Notes under the pieces: model-generated
What the model saw: only the letters and a program-made list of their open reading frames with translations
Told to the model about the DNA's origin: nothing
The model's database searches: none
Shown here: positions 13,361-22,640 of the stretch, piece by piece
How positions within the stretch are numbered: position 1 is the first letter of the stretch
Layout of the letters: each line of letters starts with the position of its first letter
Assembly: GCA_021413705.1 (NCBI GenBank)
Contig: JAIOPX010000153.1
Span: forward strand, 1 to 32,608
Source: Planctomycetota bacterium
GTDB taxonomy: Bacteria; Planctomycetota; Planctomycetia; Pirellulales; UBA7805
DNA length: 32,608 nucleotides
Direction: 5' to 3'
Position numbers and translations under genes: made by a program

Positions 13361-14806
13361 ATGAACCCAGTGGAACCGCAGTCCTTTGACTTGGTGGTGA
13401 TTGGGGGAGGGCCGGCCGGAACGAGCGGCGCGAACGTAGCCGCCATCTCCGGCAAGCGCGTGGCACTGGTGGAAAAAAGCCGGACCATTGGGGGAGCGGG
13501 GATCAACACTGGCACCATGCCGAGCAAGACGCTGCGTGAAACAGCGCTCGCCCTCTCCGGCTGGCGGTCACGGAAGCTGTTTGGCGTGGACCTTTCGCTC
13601 CGCCGCGAAGCCACGGTCGCGGACTTCATGCGACACGAACACCGTGTCTCTACAACGGAGCGCCGCCGCATGGAGGATCGGCTGGGCGCCAATCGTGTGA
13701 CCCGCGTCCACGGCGATGCATCATTTTTGGATCCCCACACGATCCGCGTTGTCCTGCCCGATGGAGGCCAGCGCCTCCTGAGGGGCGAAACAGTGCTCAT
13801 CGCCACCGGGTCGTCTCCCTGTCGGCCGCCGGAGTTTCCGTTTGCCGACCCCCGCGTGCATGACTCGGATGAGCTATTGCACCTGAAGGAGTTGCCGAAG
13901 CGACTGGCCATCGTCGGCGCCGGCGTCATCGGCAGCGAATATGCCTGCACGTTCGCCGCCATGGGTGTGAAGGTGCATCTGATCGATGGCCGCGACACGC
14001 TGCTGCCGTTTCTCGACGGCGAAATCTCGCGTGCCCTGGCCGACGCGATGGCGAGCAACGGGATTCATTTTCATTGGACCGAGCGCGTGACCGGCTGCGA
14101 CGCCTCCGCCCCCGGCGACCTGCGGCTGACGCTTACTTCCTCGAAAGAAATGAGGTGCGACGGGCTGCTGGTCTGTGCCGGCCGCGCAAGCAACACGGGA
14201 GACTTGAATCTGGCCGCCGCCGGAATCACGCTCGGCCAGCGCGGGCTGATCCCCGTGGACGCACAATTTCGCAGCCAGGTGCCCCACATCTATGCCGCAG
14301 GCGACGTGATCGGCCCTCCCGCGCTGGCAGGCACGAGCATGGAGCAGGCGCGGATCGCCATGTGCCATGCGTTTGGCATCTTGGTGAAAGCAGACCTCAC
14401 GCCCATGCTCCCAATCGGCATCTACACCATCCCTGAGGCCAGCATGGTGGGCGAGACCGAGGAATCGCTCAGGAAGGCGGGGGTCGCCTATATCGCCGGG
14501 CGAGCCCGCTACGAAGACAATCCCCGCGGCCAGATTATAGGAGACGACACGGGTTTTCTCAAACTGCTATTTCGTCGCGACGACATGCGGTTGCTTGGCG
14601 TGCATGTATGCGGCGAGCATGCCACGGAGTTGGTTCATATCGGGCTGATGACGCTCCTGTTGGAAGGGGGCGCCGATGCATTCAATCGCGCCTGCTTCAA
14701 TTACCCGACGTTGGGCGATCTTTATAAATACGCGGCTTACGATGCCATTCTGCAACGGAGAGAGCAGAATCCTGCCAGTCTCCCCGAGGGCCGGACTGCG
14801 TCCTAG
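13361..14806 (+). CDS. sthA: Soluble pyridine nucleotide transhydrogenase (Si-specific)
   Basis: This 481-residue flavoprotein of the disulfide-reductase fold has an FAD site at 11-20 (LVVIGGGPAG), an NAD(P) site at about 182-195 (LAIVGAGVIGSEYA), a second FAD motif (IYAAGDVIG) and a C-terminal dimer domain (HVCGEHATELVHIGL). The redox-active CxxxxC of lipoamide dehydrogenase is replaced by GGAGINTGTMPSKTLRE (44-60), which is the mark of SthA/UdhA. It would exchange reducing equivalents between NADPH and NAD+ in the cytoplasm, balancing the pools. AAGGA precedes the ATG. The neighbouring carbon-metabolism genes fit a redox-balancing role. Confidence 0.92.
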   Translation: MNPVEPQSFDLVVIGGGPAGTSGANVAAISGKRVALVEKSRTIGGAGINTGTMPSKTLRETALALSGWRSRKLFGVDLSLRREATVADFMRHEHRVSTTERRRMEDRLGANRVTRVHGDASFLDPHTIRVVLPDGGQRLLRGETVLIATGSSPCRPPEFPFADPRVHDSDELLHLKELPKRLAIVGAGVIGSEYACTFAAMGVKVHLIDGRDTLLPFLDGEISRALADAMASNGIHFHWTERVTGCDASAPGDLRLTLTSSKEMRCDGLLVCAGRASNTGDLNLAAAGITLGQRGLIPVDAQFRSQVPHIYAAGDVIGPPALAGTSMEQARIAMCHAFGILVKADLTPMLPIGIYTIPEASMVGETEESLRKAGVAYIAGRARYEDNPRGQIIGDDTGFLKLLFRRDDMRLLGVHVCGEHATELVHIGLMTLLLEGGADAFNRACFNYPTLGDLYKYAAYDAILQRREQNPASLPEGRTAS

Positions 14807-14921
14807 TTTAGGCCGCTATGTTGTGACTCATGAGCCATGCGGCGTGTTTGCTGGATTTCTTCGCAGACGCCTTTATCCCTACTTGCTAACAAAATGTTGC
14901 GAGTTCATGGTATCCGTCTGT

Positions 14922-15647
14922 TTAAACCTGCTTTCGTTGCCATGCTGCATGATGGTCGCGAATCGCCTGAACGATCGATGGTCCGTCTGTCAGGACCTGC
15001 GGAATTTTGAGATCCGAAGGACTGACCAGGGGAATATCGGGTTTGAGCATTTGGCCGCTGGCCCAATCGAGCAAACCATCCCAGAAATGCCCTGCCAGAA
15101 TCAATGGGGTGTCGTGCAGATGCCGGACTTGGAGCAACTGCCACACCATGAGCGTTTCAAGCACCGTGCCTATCCCACCCGGACAGACAATGAACGCATC
15201 CGAGACCAGCACGAAATGATGCAGCCGGGTAAAAAACGTCTTGTGCTCGAAGGCATCGGTTACGAATGCGTTCACGTCCTGTTCAAACGGCAGTTCCACG
15301 CGAATACCAATCGACTTCTGGAGAAGCCCATCTGGATCGGCAAGCTTTACTCCTTCGTTCGCGGCCTGCATCAGTCCGGGACCACCTCCCGTGACGATGT
15401 CGCAACCGAGTCGCGTCAATTCGGCGGCGACGTCTCGGACGGCGCCATAGACCCAGTGGGAAGGATCAACCCGGGCGGATCCGAAGATCGTCACCCGATA
15501 GCGCTCCCTTTTTGTGGGGCGGAGGCGAGTGAGGTTGTTGACCGTTTCCCACAGCCCCAGGAGGGACTTGGTCAAGATCTCCAGCGTGGCCTTCTCGTCG
15601 GAAAGCAAAACCACATTTTCAGGGGTCGTTGGATTGTCGCTATTCAT
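14922..15647 (-). CDS. LOG family protein (lysine decarboxylase-like Rossmann protein)
   Basis: This 241-residue protein has the two LOG signatures: GGGPGLMQAANEG (87-99) and PGGIGTVLE (156-164). The family includes cytokinin riboside 5'-monophosphate phosphoribohydrolases that release a base from a nucleoside monophosphate; many bacterial members, including the longer ones such as PpnN-type enzymes, act in purine nucleotide turnover. The exact substrate here is unknown. Its ATG follows the ackA stop directly (TGAATG), so it is the third gene of the xfp-ackA operon and translationally coupled. The N-terminal 45 residues form an extra helical segment before the Rossmann fold. Confidence 0.87.
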   Translation of the reverse strand: MNSDNPTTPENVVLLSDEKATLEILTKSLLGLWETVNNLTRLRPTKRERYRVTIFGSARVDPSHWVYGAVRDVAAELTRLGCDIVTGGGPGLMQAANEGVKLADPDGLLQKSIGIRVELPFEQDVNAFVTDAFEHKTFFTRLHHFVLVSDAFIVCPGGIGTVLETLMVWQLLQVRHLHDTPLILAGHFWDGLLDWASGQMLKPDIPLVSPSDLKIPQVLTDGPSIVQAIRDHHAAWQRKQV

Positions 15648-16835
15648 TCAGATTGCTCCGTTGAAGCCTAAGACGCGCTGCGTGTGTTGTGCCATGATGC
15701 ACTCTTCGTTCGTCGCTATCACATAGATCGCGACCTTGCTGTCGTCGTAACTGATCCGGCGCGAGCCCTGGCGGTTGGCATCGTCATTCAAACGAATCCC
15801 GATCCAGGCCGCATCCTGGCAAACCCTGGCGCGGATAAGGTCTGAGTTCTCGCCGATGCCGCCGGTGAACACCAGAGCATCGAGACCACCCAGGGCTGCC
15901 ACGAGAGAACCCAGCTCACGACCGAGTCGGTAGACAAAGAGGTCGATCGCCTCGGCCGCCTGCGGGTCGGCGCTTGCCAGGAGCGTTCGCATATCACTCG
16001 AGATGCCGGAAACTCCGAGCAAACCGGACTCGTGATAAACCAGCTTCTCCAATCCGGCGGCGTCCAGACCATGACGGGTCATAAGGTAAAGCAGGACTCC
16101 CGGGTCGAGTGAGCCAACTCGAGTGCCCATCACGAGTCCGTCGGCCGGCGTGAAACTCATCGTCGTGGCAATACTTCGTCCCGCTTGAAGGGCACACATG
16201 CTCGCCCCATTGCCGAGGTGGGCCACGATGGTTTTCCCCGCTGCCGCGCGCGGATCCACGCTGGGTAACTCGGCCGCAACGAACTCGTACGAGAGTCCGT
16301 GGAATCCGTATCTCCGCACTCCCTGCTCGGTGTATCTCCGTGGCAGGCCGAACCACTGCGCCACCTGCGACTGGGTACGGTGGAATGCCGTGTCGAAGCA
16401 CGCCACCTGGGGCAGGTGAGGCGTCTTGAGGAACACGGCCTTGATCGCCGCCAGGTTATGTGGCTGGTGCAGAGGAGCGAGCGGCACCAGTTGCTCGAGC
16501 TCACTGACCAGGCAGGCATCAATGCGAGCCGGCGCCGCATGTTTTACGCCGCCATGCACCACTCGATGCCCCACTCCCACGAGGCGATGGTCGAGCACTC
16601 GCACTTGAAGTCGCTGCAAGATCAGTCCCAGCGCGTCAGTGTGGTCGAACCTGACACGATCCGTCAGAGTCTGCTCCTCGATCAATTCACCGGAACCACT
16701 TCTCAGTATCAATCGCGGGCCTGTCCCGATTCCTTCCACCTGCCCGCGGACCAATAGCCCAAGGTCTCCGGTCTGAAATACCGAAAACTTCAGGCTTGAG
16801 GAGCCGCCATTGAGAACCAGCAGAGCGTCAGTCAA
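15648..16835 (-). CDS. ackA: Acetate kinase
   Basis: I start this at a TTG (16835) with AAGG eight bases upstream, giving 395 residues, the normal length of the family; the frame is open to 17015, but that stretch lies inside the phosphoketolase gene. Family landmarks are LVLNGGSSSLKF (7-17), GHRVVHGG with Arg91, His123, FDTAFH with Asp148, YGFHGLSY with His179, HLGNGASMCA, MGTRVGSLDPG with Arg239, VFTGGIGEN and a C-terminal ATNEE. It makes ATP and acetate from acetyl phosphate and ADP. The phosphoketolase stop is ten bases upstream, so the two enzymes were meant to act in series (sugar phosphate to acetyl phosphate to acetate + ATP). All catalytic residues seem intact, although the upstream xfp is broken. 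Confidence 0.93.
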   Translation of the reverse strand: MTDALLVLNGGSSSLKFSVFQTGDLGLLVRGQVEGIGTGPRLILRSGSGELIEEQTLTDRVRFDHTDALGLILQRLQVRVLDHRLVGVGHRVVHGGVKHAAPARIDACLVSELEQLVPLAPLHQPHNLAAIKAVFLKTPHLPQVACFDTAFHRTQSQVAQWFGLPRRYTEQGVRRYGFHGLSYEFVAAELPSVDPRAAAGKTIVAHLGNGASMCALQAGRSIATTMSFTPADGLVMGTRVGSLDPGVLLYLMTRHGLDAAGLEKLVYHESGLLGVSGISSDMRTLLASADPQAAEAIDLFVYRLGRELGSLVAALGGLDALVFTGGIGENSDLIRARVCQDAAWIGIRLNDDANRQGSRRISYDDSKVAIYVIATNEECIMAQHTQRVLGFNGAI

Positions 16836-16845
16836 GGGCGATACC

Positions 16846-19199
16846 TTAGAGAGGCCATTTCCAGTTGGCCGCGTCGGGTTGATCCACGCCGTGCTCGTGA
16901 GAATAGTTCTTGCACTCGATCTGCATGTTTCGGAATTTCTCCTTGGCGTGGGCGCCGGCCACCTGGAGTCGAGGGACGCGGTCGATGACGTCCATCGCCA
17001 GGGTAAAGCGGTCAATCTGGTTCTGGATCGCCAGTTCGAGCGGGGTATTTATGTTCCCCTTCTCCTTGTAGCCGCGCACATGGAGATTGTTGTGGTTGGT
17101 GCGGCGGTACGCTAAACGGTGAATCAGCCACGGATATCCATGGAACGCAAAGATGATCGGCTTGTCCACCGTGAACAGACTGTCGAAGTCTCGATCGGTC
17201 ATTCCATGCGGATGTTCAGTGGAGGGCTGCAACCTGAGAAGATCGACGACGTTGACGAATCGAATCTTGAGATCCGGAAACTCTTGACGCAGCATGGCTG
17301 TCGCGGCGAGAGCCTCTTTCGTCGGAATGTCGCCAGCACACGCCATCACCACGTCCGGCTCGTGCCCCTGGTCGGTACTCGCTTTGTGCCAAATGCCGAT
17401 TCCTTTCGTGCAATGCACGATCGCCGCGTTCATGTCGAGATACTGCAGGTGATTCTGCTTGTCGGACACGATCACGTTGATATACCCTTCGCTCCGCAAG
17501 CAGTGATCCGCGACTGAGAGCAGCGAGTTCACATCCGGCGGAAGGTAGATCCGCGTGACGGCCGCGCTTTTGTTCACCACCACGTCGGGTTGCAGATGGT
17601 CAACCACTTCGCATGTTGGTTGAACATCGAATCAATGACGTGGGCGAAGGCTTCATAGGTGCTGAAGAAGCCGTGCCGGCCGGTCAACAGATAACCTTCC
17701 AGCATCCCTTCAAGTGTGTGTTCGGACAACATCTCGACGACGCGCCCGTCGGGCGCAAGCTCGGTACCGTCGGCGTCTTCAGGGAAATACTCCGAGAGCC
17801 AGAGTTTTTTGGAGACTTCATAAATAGCGTCGAGCTTGTTCGAAGTGTTCTCGTCCGGGCCGAACACCCGGAAGTTGGTCATGTTCGCCTTCATCACGTC
17901 TCGCAGGAACACGCCGAGAGGACGACAATTCTCGGCTTCGACCGTCCCAGGCTTCTCAACTTTGATGCCATAAGTGCGGAAGTCCGGCATGCGGAGCGCT
18001 TTTTTCAAATGACCGCCATTGCCGTGAGGGTTGGAACCCATCCGTCGGGTACCGGTGGGAGCCAAGGCCTTAAGGTCGGGGCGGAAGCGGCCCTCTGCAT
18101 CAAACAGTTCCTCGGGCTTGTATCCACGCATCCACTCTTCGAGCTGCTTTAGCCGGGCAGGATCTTTCTTGACGTTGGCCATCGGCACCTGGTGTGACCG
18201 CCAGCTTCCCTCGAGCTTGTGACCGCCGACCTCGGCAGGGCACGTCCAACCTTTCGGTGTGCGGAGCACGATCATCGGCCAATGGGGCCGGAAGGGAGTG
18301 CCAGAACTCCGCGCCCGCTTTTGGGCTGTGTGAATGTCTGAGATACATCGGTCGATGGTGGCGGCCATCGCCTGGTGCATCGTCTCGGCGTCGGAGCCTT
18401 CGACGAAGTAGGGGGTCCATCCTGTGCCTCGGAAGAACGCCTCCAATTCCTCGTGGCTGACGCGGGCCCAGATGGTTGGGTTGTTGATCTTGTATCCGTT
18501 GAGGTGCAGGATCGGCAGTACCACGCCGTCGCGAATTGGATTGAGGAATTTGTTGATGTGCCAGCTCGTGGCCAACGGCCCCGTCTCGGACTCCCCGTCC
18601 CCAACGACCGCCGCTACGATCAGATCGGGATTGTCGAATGCAGCACCGCAGGCATGGGAAAGAACATAGCCGAGTTCCCCACCTTCGTGGATGCTACCAG
18701 GCGTTTCCGGTGTACAGTGGCTGCCGATTCCGCCGGGGAAGGAGAATTGCTTGAAGAACCGCAGCAGTCCCTCCTCGTCTTCACTGCAGTCTGGGTAGAT
18801 TTCGGTATAAGATCCTTCCAAATAGCATGGGCCGAGCACGCCCGGGGCGCCATGCCCTGGCCCGGCCATGTAGACGACATCCAGGTCATGCTCTTTGATG
18901 GCGCGATCGAGATGGATATAGGAAAAAGCCAAACCCGGGCTGGCCCCCCAGTGGCCGAGCAATCGATCTTTGACGTGCTCCGCCTTGAGCGGCTCTTTCA
19001 GAAGGGGATTGGCTTTCAGGTAGGTCATTCCCAGGGCAAGGTAATTACATGCCTGCCAATATTCGTCAATTTTCTTGAGTTGCTCCGGCGACAACGGCGC
19101 ACCTGGGACTGTGGAGCGGGCCTTCCCAAACGCACTAATGGAAGGGGCTGTCTGGCCATCGACCGACGGACGTTTCGGGGCGCTTTTCGTAAGCGTCAT
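16846..19199 (-). pseudogene. xfp: Phosphoketolase (Xfp), broken by an internal deletion with frameshift
   Basis: The first part (19199 to 17574, 541 residues from the ATG preceded by AAGGA) and the second part (about 17607 to 16846) lie in different frames. Together they cover a phosphoketolase: GHWGASPG (81-88), AGPGHGAPG, the TPP motif [10 protein letters not shown] and [12 protein letters not shown] in the first; [27 protein letters not shown] and VNVVDLL in the second. Between KWLTICN and VVVNK the family normally has about 35 residues, including the conserved region with SHVWRQDHNGFSHQDPG; here there is no room for it. The enzyme splits xylulose 5-P or fructose 6-P with phosphate to acetyl phosphate. 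The missing Asn/His residues belong to the active site, so no activity is expected. An assembly error is possible. Confidence 0.85.
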
Positions 19200-19270
19200 C
19201 TCAGGGTTCCTTTCCGAGAATGTGAAAACCAACGGTGCTGGTTGCGCCAGGCCAGGATCACGGCACGTGC

Positions 19271-20584
19271 CTATTCGGCCTTGGGCTCCTCCAAGCGCAC
19301 CATCAGCCATTGCTGGGTTTGACCGTCTTCAAAGTGGACCAACACCGGCGCGGCATCCTGGGTCAGATTGTTGATGCCAGTTTCCATGATCGGCCTGGAC
19401 TTGCCAACCACCGTCCACGCCGCACGCTGAGATTTCTTGTCGGCCATCCCTTCGATGGTTTGCGTGCTGTTGGTGGCCGAATTGAAAAACGTGCCGCTGA
19501 TGATTCCCTGCTTGCTGATCGCCAGTTGCACAAACAGGGTTGGGTCCGGGCCAGACGCCTGGCCGTCAGGAGTCAAAGCAAAAACGCCCAGGGGCATCCA
19601 TTCGGCCTTATCGGTCTCGGCCTTGGCTGCGCCGGCAGCGATCTGTTCGGCCTGCTCCGCGTAGTCTTCTGTCGAAGCAATTGCCTGGTCGCCGTAGTAG
19701 ACCGAATCGTCCTGATAGTACACGTTGTCGCCGTAACTATAAGACGTAGGCTCACTCCAGCCGTAGCCGACCCAGCCGGTCAGCGCTCCCCATGTGGCCC
19801 AACGAAACGGGCGGTTGATGCGCCAGGCAGCCCAGTTGGGATTGTTCGACCAGAAGTCCAACCGCGGGTTGTTTTCACGGACCTGATCGCGAACTTCGTT
19901 GCGACGCTCTGTTCGATTGTTGTTGAATTCCTGTCGGTTCTCGATGCGACCTGGCCGATTGGCCGCCACATTGCCGCGCTCGCCCGCGCGATTCTCGACG
20001 CGACCAGCCTTATTACCTGCCGCTTCAGCACCAGCACGCTGGCCCGCCGCTGCCCGCCCCTCGCCGCCGCCTTGCAGAAACTCGGCGGCAGCCCCCCCGG
20101 CAGCTCCTGCCGCGACGGCCGCACCCACATTCGAGCCGCTCGGCCGCGCACCGGCGGCAGCTGCAGCCTTGCCACCTGAGGGTACGTCCAGGAAATTCTG
20201 CAGATCGCCTTGGGATGGTCGAGCTCCCGTACTCGCGCGGTTACCGGCGCCGGCCGCAGCACCCGTGCCACCACTGGGACGTGCAGCGACCGCGGCCCCC
20301 GTGCCCGCGCCACCACTGGGGCGAGCAGCGGGTTTGCTAGCGGCCGGTGTGGAAGGGCGACTACTCGCCGAGGGCGAACGGTTCACCGCGGGGCTCGAGC
20401 GGCTCGCACTGCTGCTGCTACGAGATCCGCCACCGCCACCGCCGCTGCTGCGCGAACCTCCACCTCCACCCCCGCCTCCGCCGCCACGTCCACCTCCGCC
20501 CCCACCACCTCGGGACATTGCATCGCCAACCATCAACGGAACGATCATTAACGCAAGAACGCCCGCTTTTATTATGGTTTTCAT
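19271..20584 (-). CDS. Gly/Ser/Ala/Arg-rich exported surface protein ('mu-protocadherin' type of planctomycetes)
   Basis: This 437-residue protein begins with a signal peptide (1-24) and a long low-complexity part (25-200) of Gly runs, SRSS, and ARPSG/AAGAG repeats. An Asn/Arg-rich segment follows (about 200-245, [20 protein letters not shown]), then an aromatic region ([16 protein letters not shown]), a Tyr-rich stretch ([19 protein letters not shown]) and a folded C-terminal domain (about 335-437; [44 protein letters not shown]). This build is known in planctomycete genomes under the label 'mu-protocadherin / putative cell-surface protein'; the role is unknown. It lies 78 bases after the SnoaL-like gene and is probably co-transcribed. 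Confidence 0.75.
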   Translation of the reverse strand: MKTIIKAGVLALMIVPLMVGDAMSRGGGGGGGRGGGGGGGGGGSRSSGGGGGGSRSSSSASRSSPAVNRSPSASSRPSTPAASKPAARPSGGAGTGAAVAARPSGGTGAAAGAGNRASTGARPSQGDLQNFLDVPSGGKAAAAAGARPSGSNVGAAVAAGAAGGAAAEFLQGGGEGRAAAGQRAGAEAAGNKAGRVENRAGERGNVAANRPGRIENRQEFNNNRTERRNEVRDQVRENNPRLDFWSNNPNWAAWRINRPFRWATWGALTGWVGYGWSEPTSYSYGDNVYYQDDSVYYGDQAIASTEDYAEQAEQIAAGAAKAETDKAEWMPLGVFALTPDGQASGPDPTLFVQLAISKQGIISGTFFNSATNSTQTIEGMADKKSQRAAWTVVGKSRPIMETGINNLTQDAAPVLVHFEDGQTQQWLMVRLEEPKAE

Positions 20585-20662
20585 GAGAAGGCTCTCTTTA
20601 TTTCAAGGGTCTTGTAGCTGTGATGGAGGACGCAATCGAACAACATACCTCTCACTGCGCCG

Positions 20663-21553
20663 TCATTGCTTCGTGATTTTGACTTCCTCGACGTTCGGCA
20701 GCAGTTCGCCGTCCACCGTGCGATTGACGGACTGCAACGTGCAAGTGTTGTCATCCACGTAGGTGATGATGTTCACGGACGAAGTCTTCCGGCCGTCGGC
20801 CAGCACGCCGTTTTGCTGGATGTACCAATGCTTCCCCTTCTTCTTCCACGTCCCCTGGCCAAAGCCGCCGTCGGAATCGAAGACCCAGGAGCGAATCTGC
20901 TTCGTCGCGGGATCCCAGCCGATGATCTGCATCCCGGCCATATCGATCTGGTCGCCAATCTGAACTTTGAAAGACCGCGTCAGGAAATTGTTGTTGCGCG
21001 CCCAATTGCATTCGGTGACCACCGTGGCGTCGTCGTCCTGATCGACCCAGCGACCGATCATCCATTGCAGATCTTTGAGTTGCTCATAGTGTGACGGGAC
21101 GTCGATCACGTCTTTTTCCGTCACGCGGTCCAACAACCATTGGTCATCGCGCTTGACATAAACTGCGGTATAGTCGCTTTCTTCGGGTGCTTGAGCGGGT
21201 CGAATGACCTTGGCCGTTCCTTGCTCCACGGCGACGGTGGGCGAAATAAATTGGACGGAGTCCGTCTTCGCCTCCAGCTTGGCCCCTTTAGCCTGCTCAA
21301 AGATCGCGGTGAACTGTTTTTTGATTGCGTCGCGGCCGACAACTTGCTCGCCGCTGAGCGGATTCGTGTAGACGGCAGTAGGCGCCCACAAGGCGGCTAG
21401 GCCTGCCGCGTCACCTTGGTTGTACAAGGCAACGTAGGACTCGACCGTTTTGCGGATCGCGGCCTCGTCCGCGGCTTGCGGACCGGGTACGGCCCCGACG
21501 GCCGGCGCCAGAGCCGAGGAGAGGAGTGCGGCTGTCAACAGTAGGCGGTTCAT
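20663..21553 (-). CDS. Exported SnoaL-like (DUF4440) domain protein
   Basis: This 296-residue protein has a cleavable signal peptide (about 1-20, ending VGA) and a SnoaL/NTF2-like cone fold at 28-145 (AAIRKTVESYVALYNQGDAAGLAALW, YTNPLSGEQVVGRDAIKKQF). A second beta-rich domain follows at 155-290 (LQWMIGRWVDQDDDATVV, FLTRSFKVQIG, IIGWDPATKQIRSWVFDSDG), resembling the DUF1579-type domain. The SgcJ/EcaC label often given to such proteins is structural only; no catalytic role is shown. AAGGAGGT lies five bases before the ATG, an ideal Shine-Dalgarno. It heads a two-gene unit with the surface protein downstream. Confidence 0.82.
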   Translation of the reverse strand: MNRLLLTAALLSSALAPAVGAVPGPQAADEAAIRKTVESYVALYNQGDAAGLAALWAPTAVYTNPLSGEQVVGRDAIKKQFTAIFEQAKGAKLEAKTDSVQFISPTVAVEQGTAKVIRPAQAPEESDYTAVYVKRDDQWLLDRVTEKDVIDVPSHYEQLKDLQWMIGRWVDQDDDATVVTECNWARNNNFLTRSFKVQIGDQIDMAGMQIIGWDPATKQIRSWVFDSDGGFGQGTWKKKGKHWYIQQNGVLADGRKTSSVNIITYVDDNTCTLQSVNRTVDGELLPNVEEVKITKQ

Positions 21554-22640
21554 TGCTACCTCCTTCGTGTGAAGAGCGGGTGATTTGCATCCGGGGGGTA
21601 CTCACGTGGCGGAAAAGCCCAGCGATGTTAGTCGCTGCGACTGAGACATCGTGTTCACTTTCGCCGCGAGGTGCGAAATCAGCTACCCACTTTATACAGC
21701 ATGAGTGCAACGTGTTCCACCGTTTTCTGTGGCCCCGGACAAAATTAATAAATTGATGCAGTGGGGCTTGTTTGCCGCTCGCCCCGTGCAGATTCGCACA
21801 TCGCATGATCGCCCGTGCATGAAACTACACAGAGCAACGAACGAACTGGCGGGGCAACCCCATGGACCGGACGCAAAAGGGAGCTTTGAAGAGCGATAAG
21901 ACCCAATCAGGAAGGCCGGGCAGGACTTGGGATGGTTGTCAATCGTCGCGGGAGCCACCGCCGTTTGACCCGGCCATCGCGTCAGCTAGGACGTGAGAAT
22001 CCCGTCCACAGCCAGCATCAGTTGTGCGCTGTCGGCGCCGTCGTCGTACGGCTTACCTGCCTGCGACCCGACGAACCAGACGGCACGAATTCGAACACCT
22101 GGTTTGTTTTCGGTTATGGACTCGCCTTTTTGGAGTTAAGTATACGCAAGAAAAGTAATGACAACCCAATGCTTCTTGGGAATACAGGCGAACCAAGTGG
22201 TTGTAAATCGACCATGTCGGCGCTAATGGGTTCAATGCCCAGCAAAACCGGTTGTGCCCATTCCTCGAGTCGCGCCGCAGGGCAGAATTGGCTTGGCATT
22301 TTGGCAGGTTGCCATCGTGCGAGCCGTACTTCGGCATGGGGTTTGCATTGAAAGATAGGTAAACATCGCACGTTCTAGAGAAGTAGGAAGAATCGCCGCG
22401 ACGTCTCACACATCTTGTGGTAGCATGAATGAAGTCAGCAACGGCCTGTGAACTAGGCGCGTGCAATCTTGTCTGTCTGCAACTTCATTTCGTGGTAGTC
22501 CTTGAACTGGCATAAGGCTCCTGATCCTTCAGCGGTTCGCCCCAATGCATAGCCGAAAAACTATCTCAGGGGAGCAATGCTGCGCACCAACTTGAACGAC
22601 AATTAACATTGAATGCGGATTTGCATGACAAGGGGAACCC
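21554..22640. other. 1.1-kb region without intact genes
   Basis: No open frame here looks coding by content. The part nearest 21553 is the leader of the SnoaL-like gene and includes an imperfect hairpin at 21624-21653 (GCGATGTTAGTCGC / GCGACTGAGACATCG). At 21986-22110 lies a remnant of a BBP2-like porin. The end nearest 22640 must hold the promoter of the redoxin gene; none was recognised. The base composition is a little more AT-rich than the neighbours between about 22100 and 22400. Confidence 0.55.
21986..22110 (-). pseudogene. Remnant of the 3' end of a BBP2-like porin gene
   Basis: On the minus strand this piece encodes RIRAVWFVGSQAGKPYDD, then GADSAQLMLAVDGILTS and a stop. The last 35 residues of the intact porin at 26009-27292 are EIRADWFDGNQAVQPYDD, then GADSTQLMLGVDGILTF and a stop; 26 of 35 residues agree. 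The DNA similarity extends past the stop codon (GACGTGAGAATCCCGTCCA). Upstream, the frame meets a stop within about 20 codons and similarity fades near 22110. It is thus a decayed paralogue fragment, not a gene. Confidence 0.85.

Noticed and set aside
17574..17607. Programmed frameshift joining the two phosphoketolase parts
   Set aside because: About 35 conserved residues are absent at the junction, so a shift alone cannot restore the protein, and no slippery heptamer with a following structure was seen.
18375..19322. Open frame of 315 codons on the plus strand
   Set aside because: It is antisense to the well-recognised first part of the phosphoketolase; no start signal or domain.
19899..20762. 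Pro/Ala-rich open frame on the plus strand
   Set aside because: This is the complement of the Gly/Ala/Arg-rich surface-protein gene; composition alone makes it open.
21932..22351. Small plus-strand gene in the 1.1-kb gap
   Set aside because: It overlaps the minus-strand porin remnant, has no ribosome-binding site and no protein-like composition.
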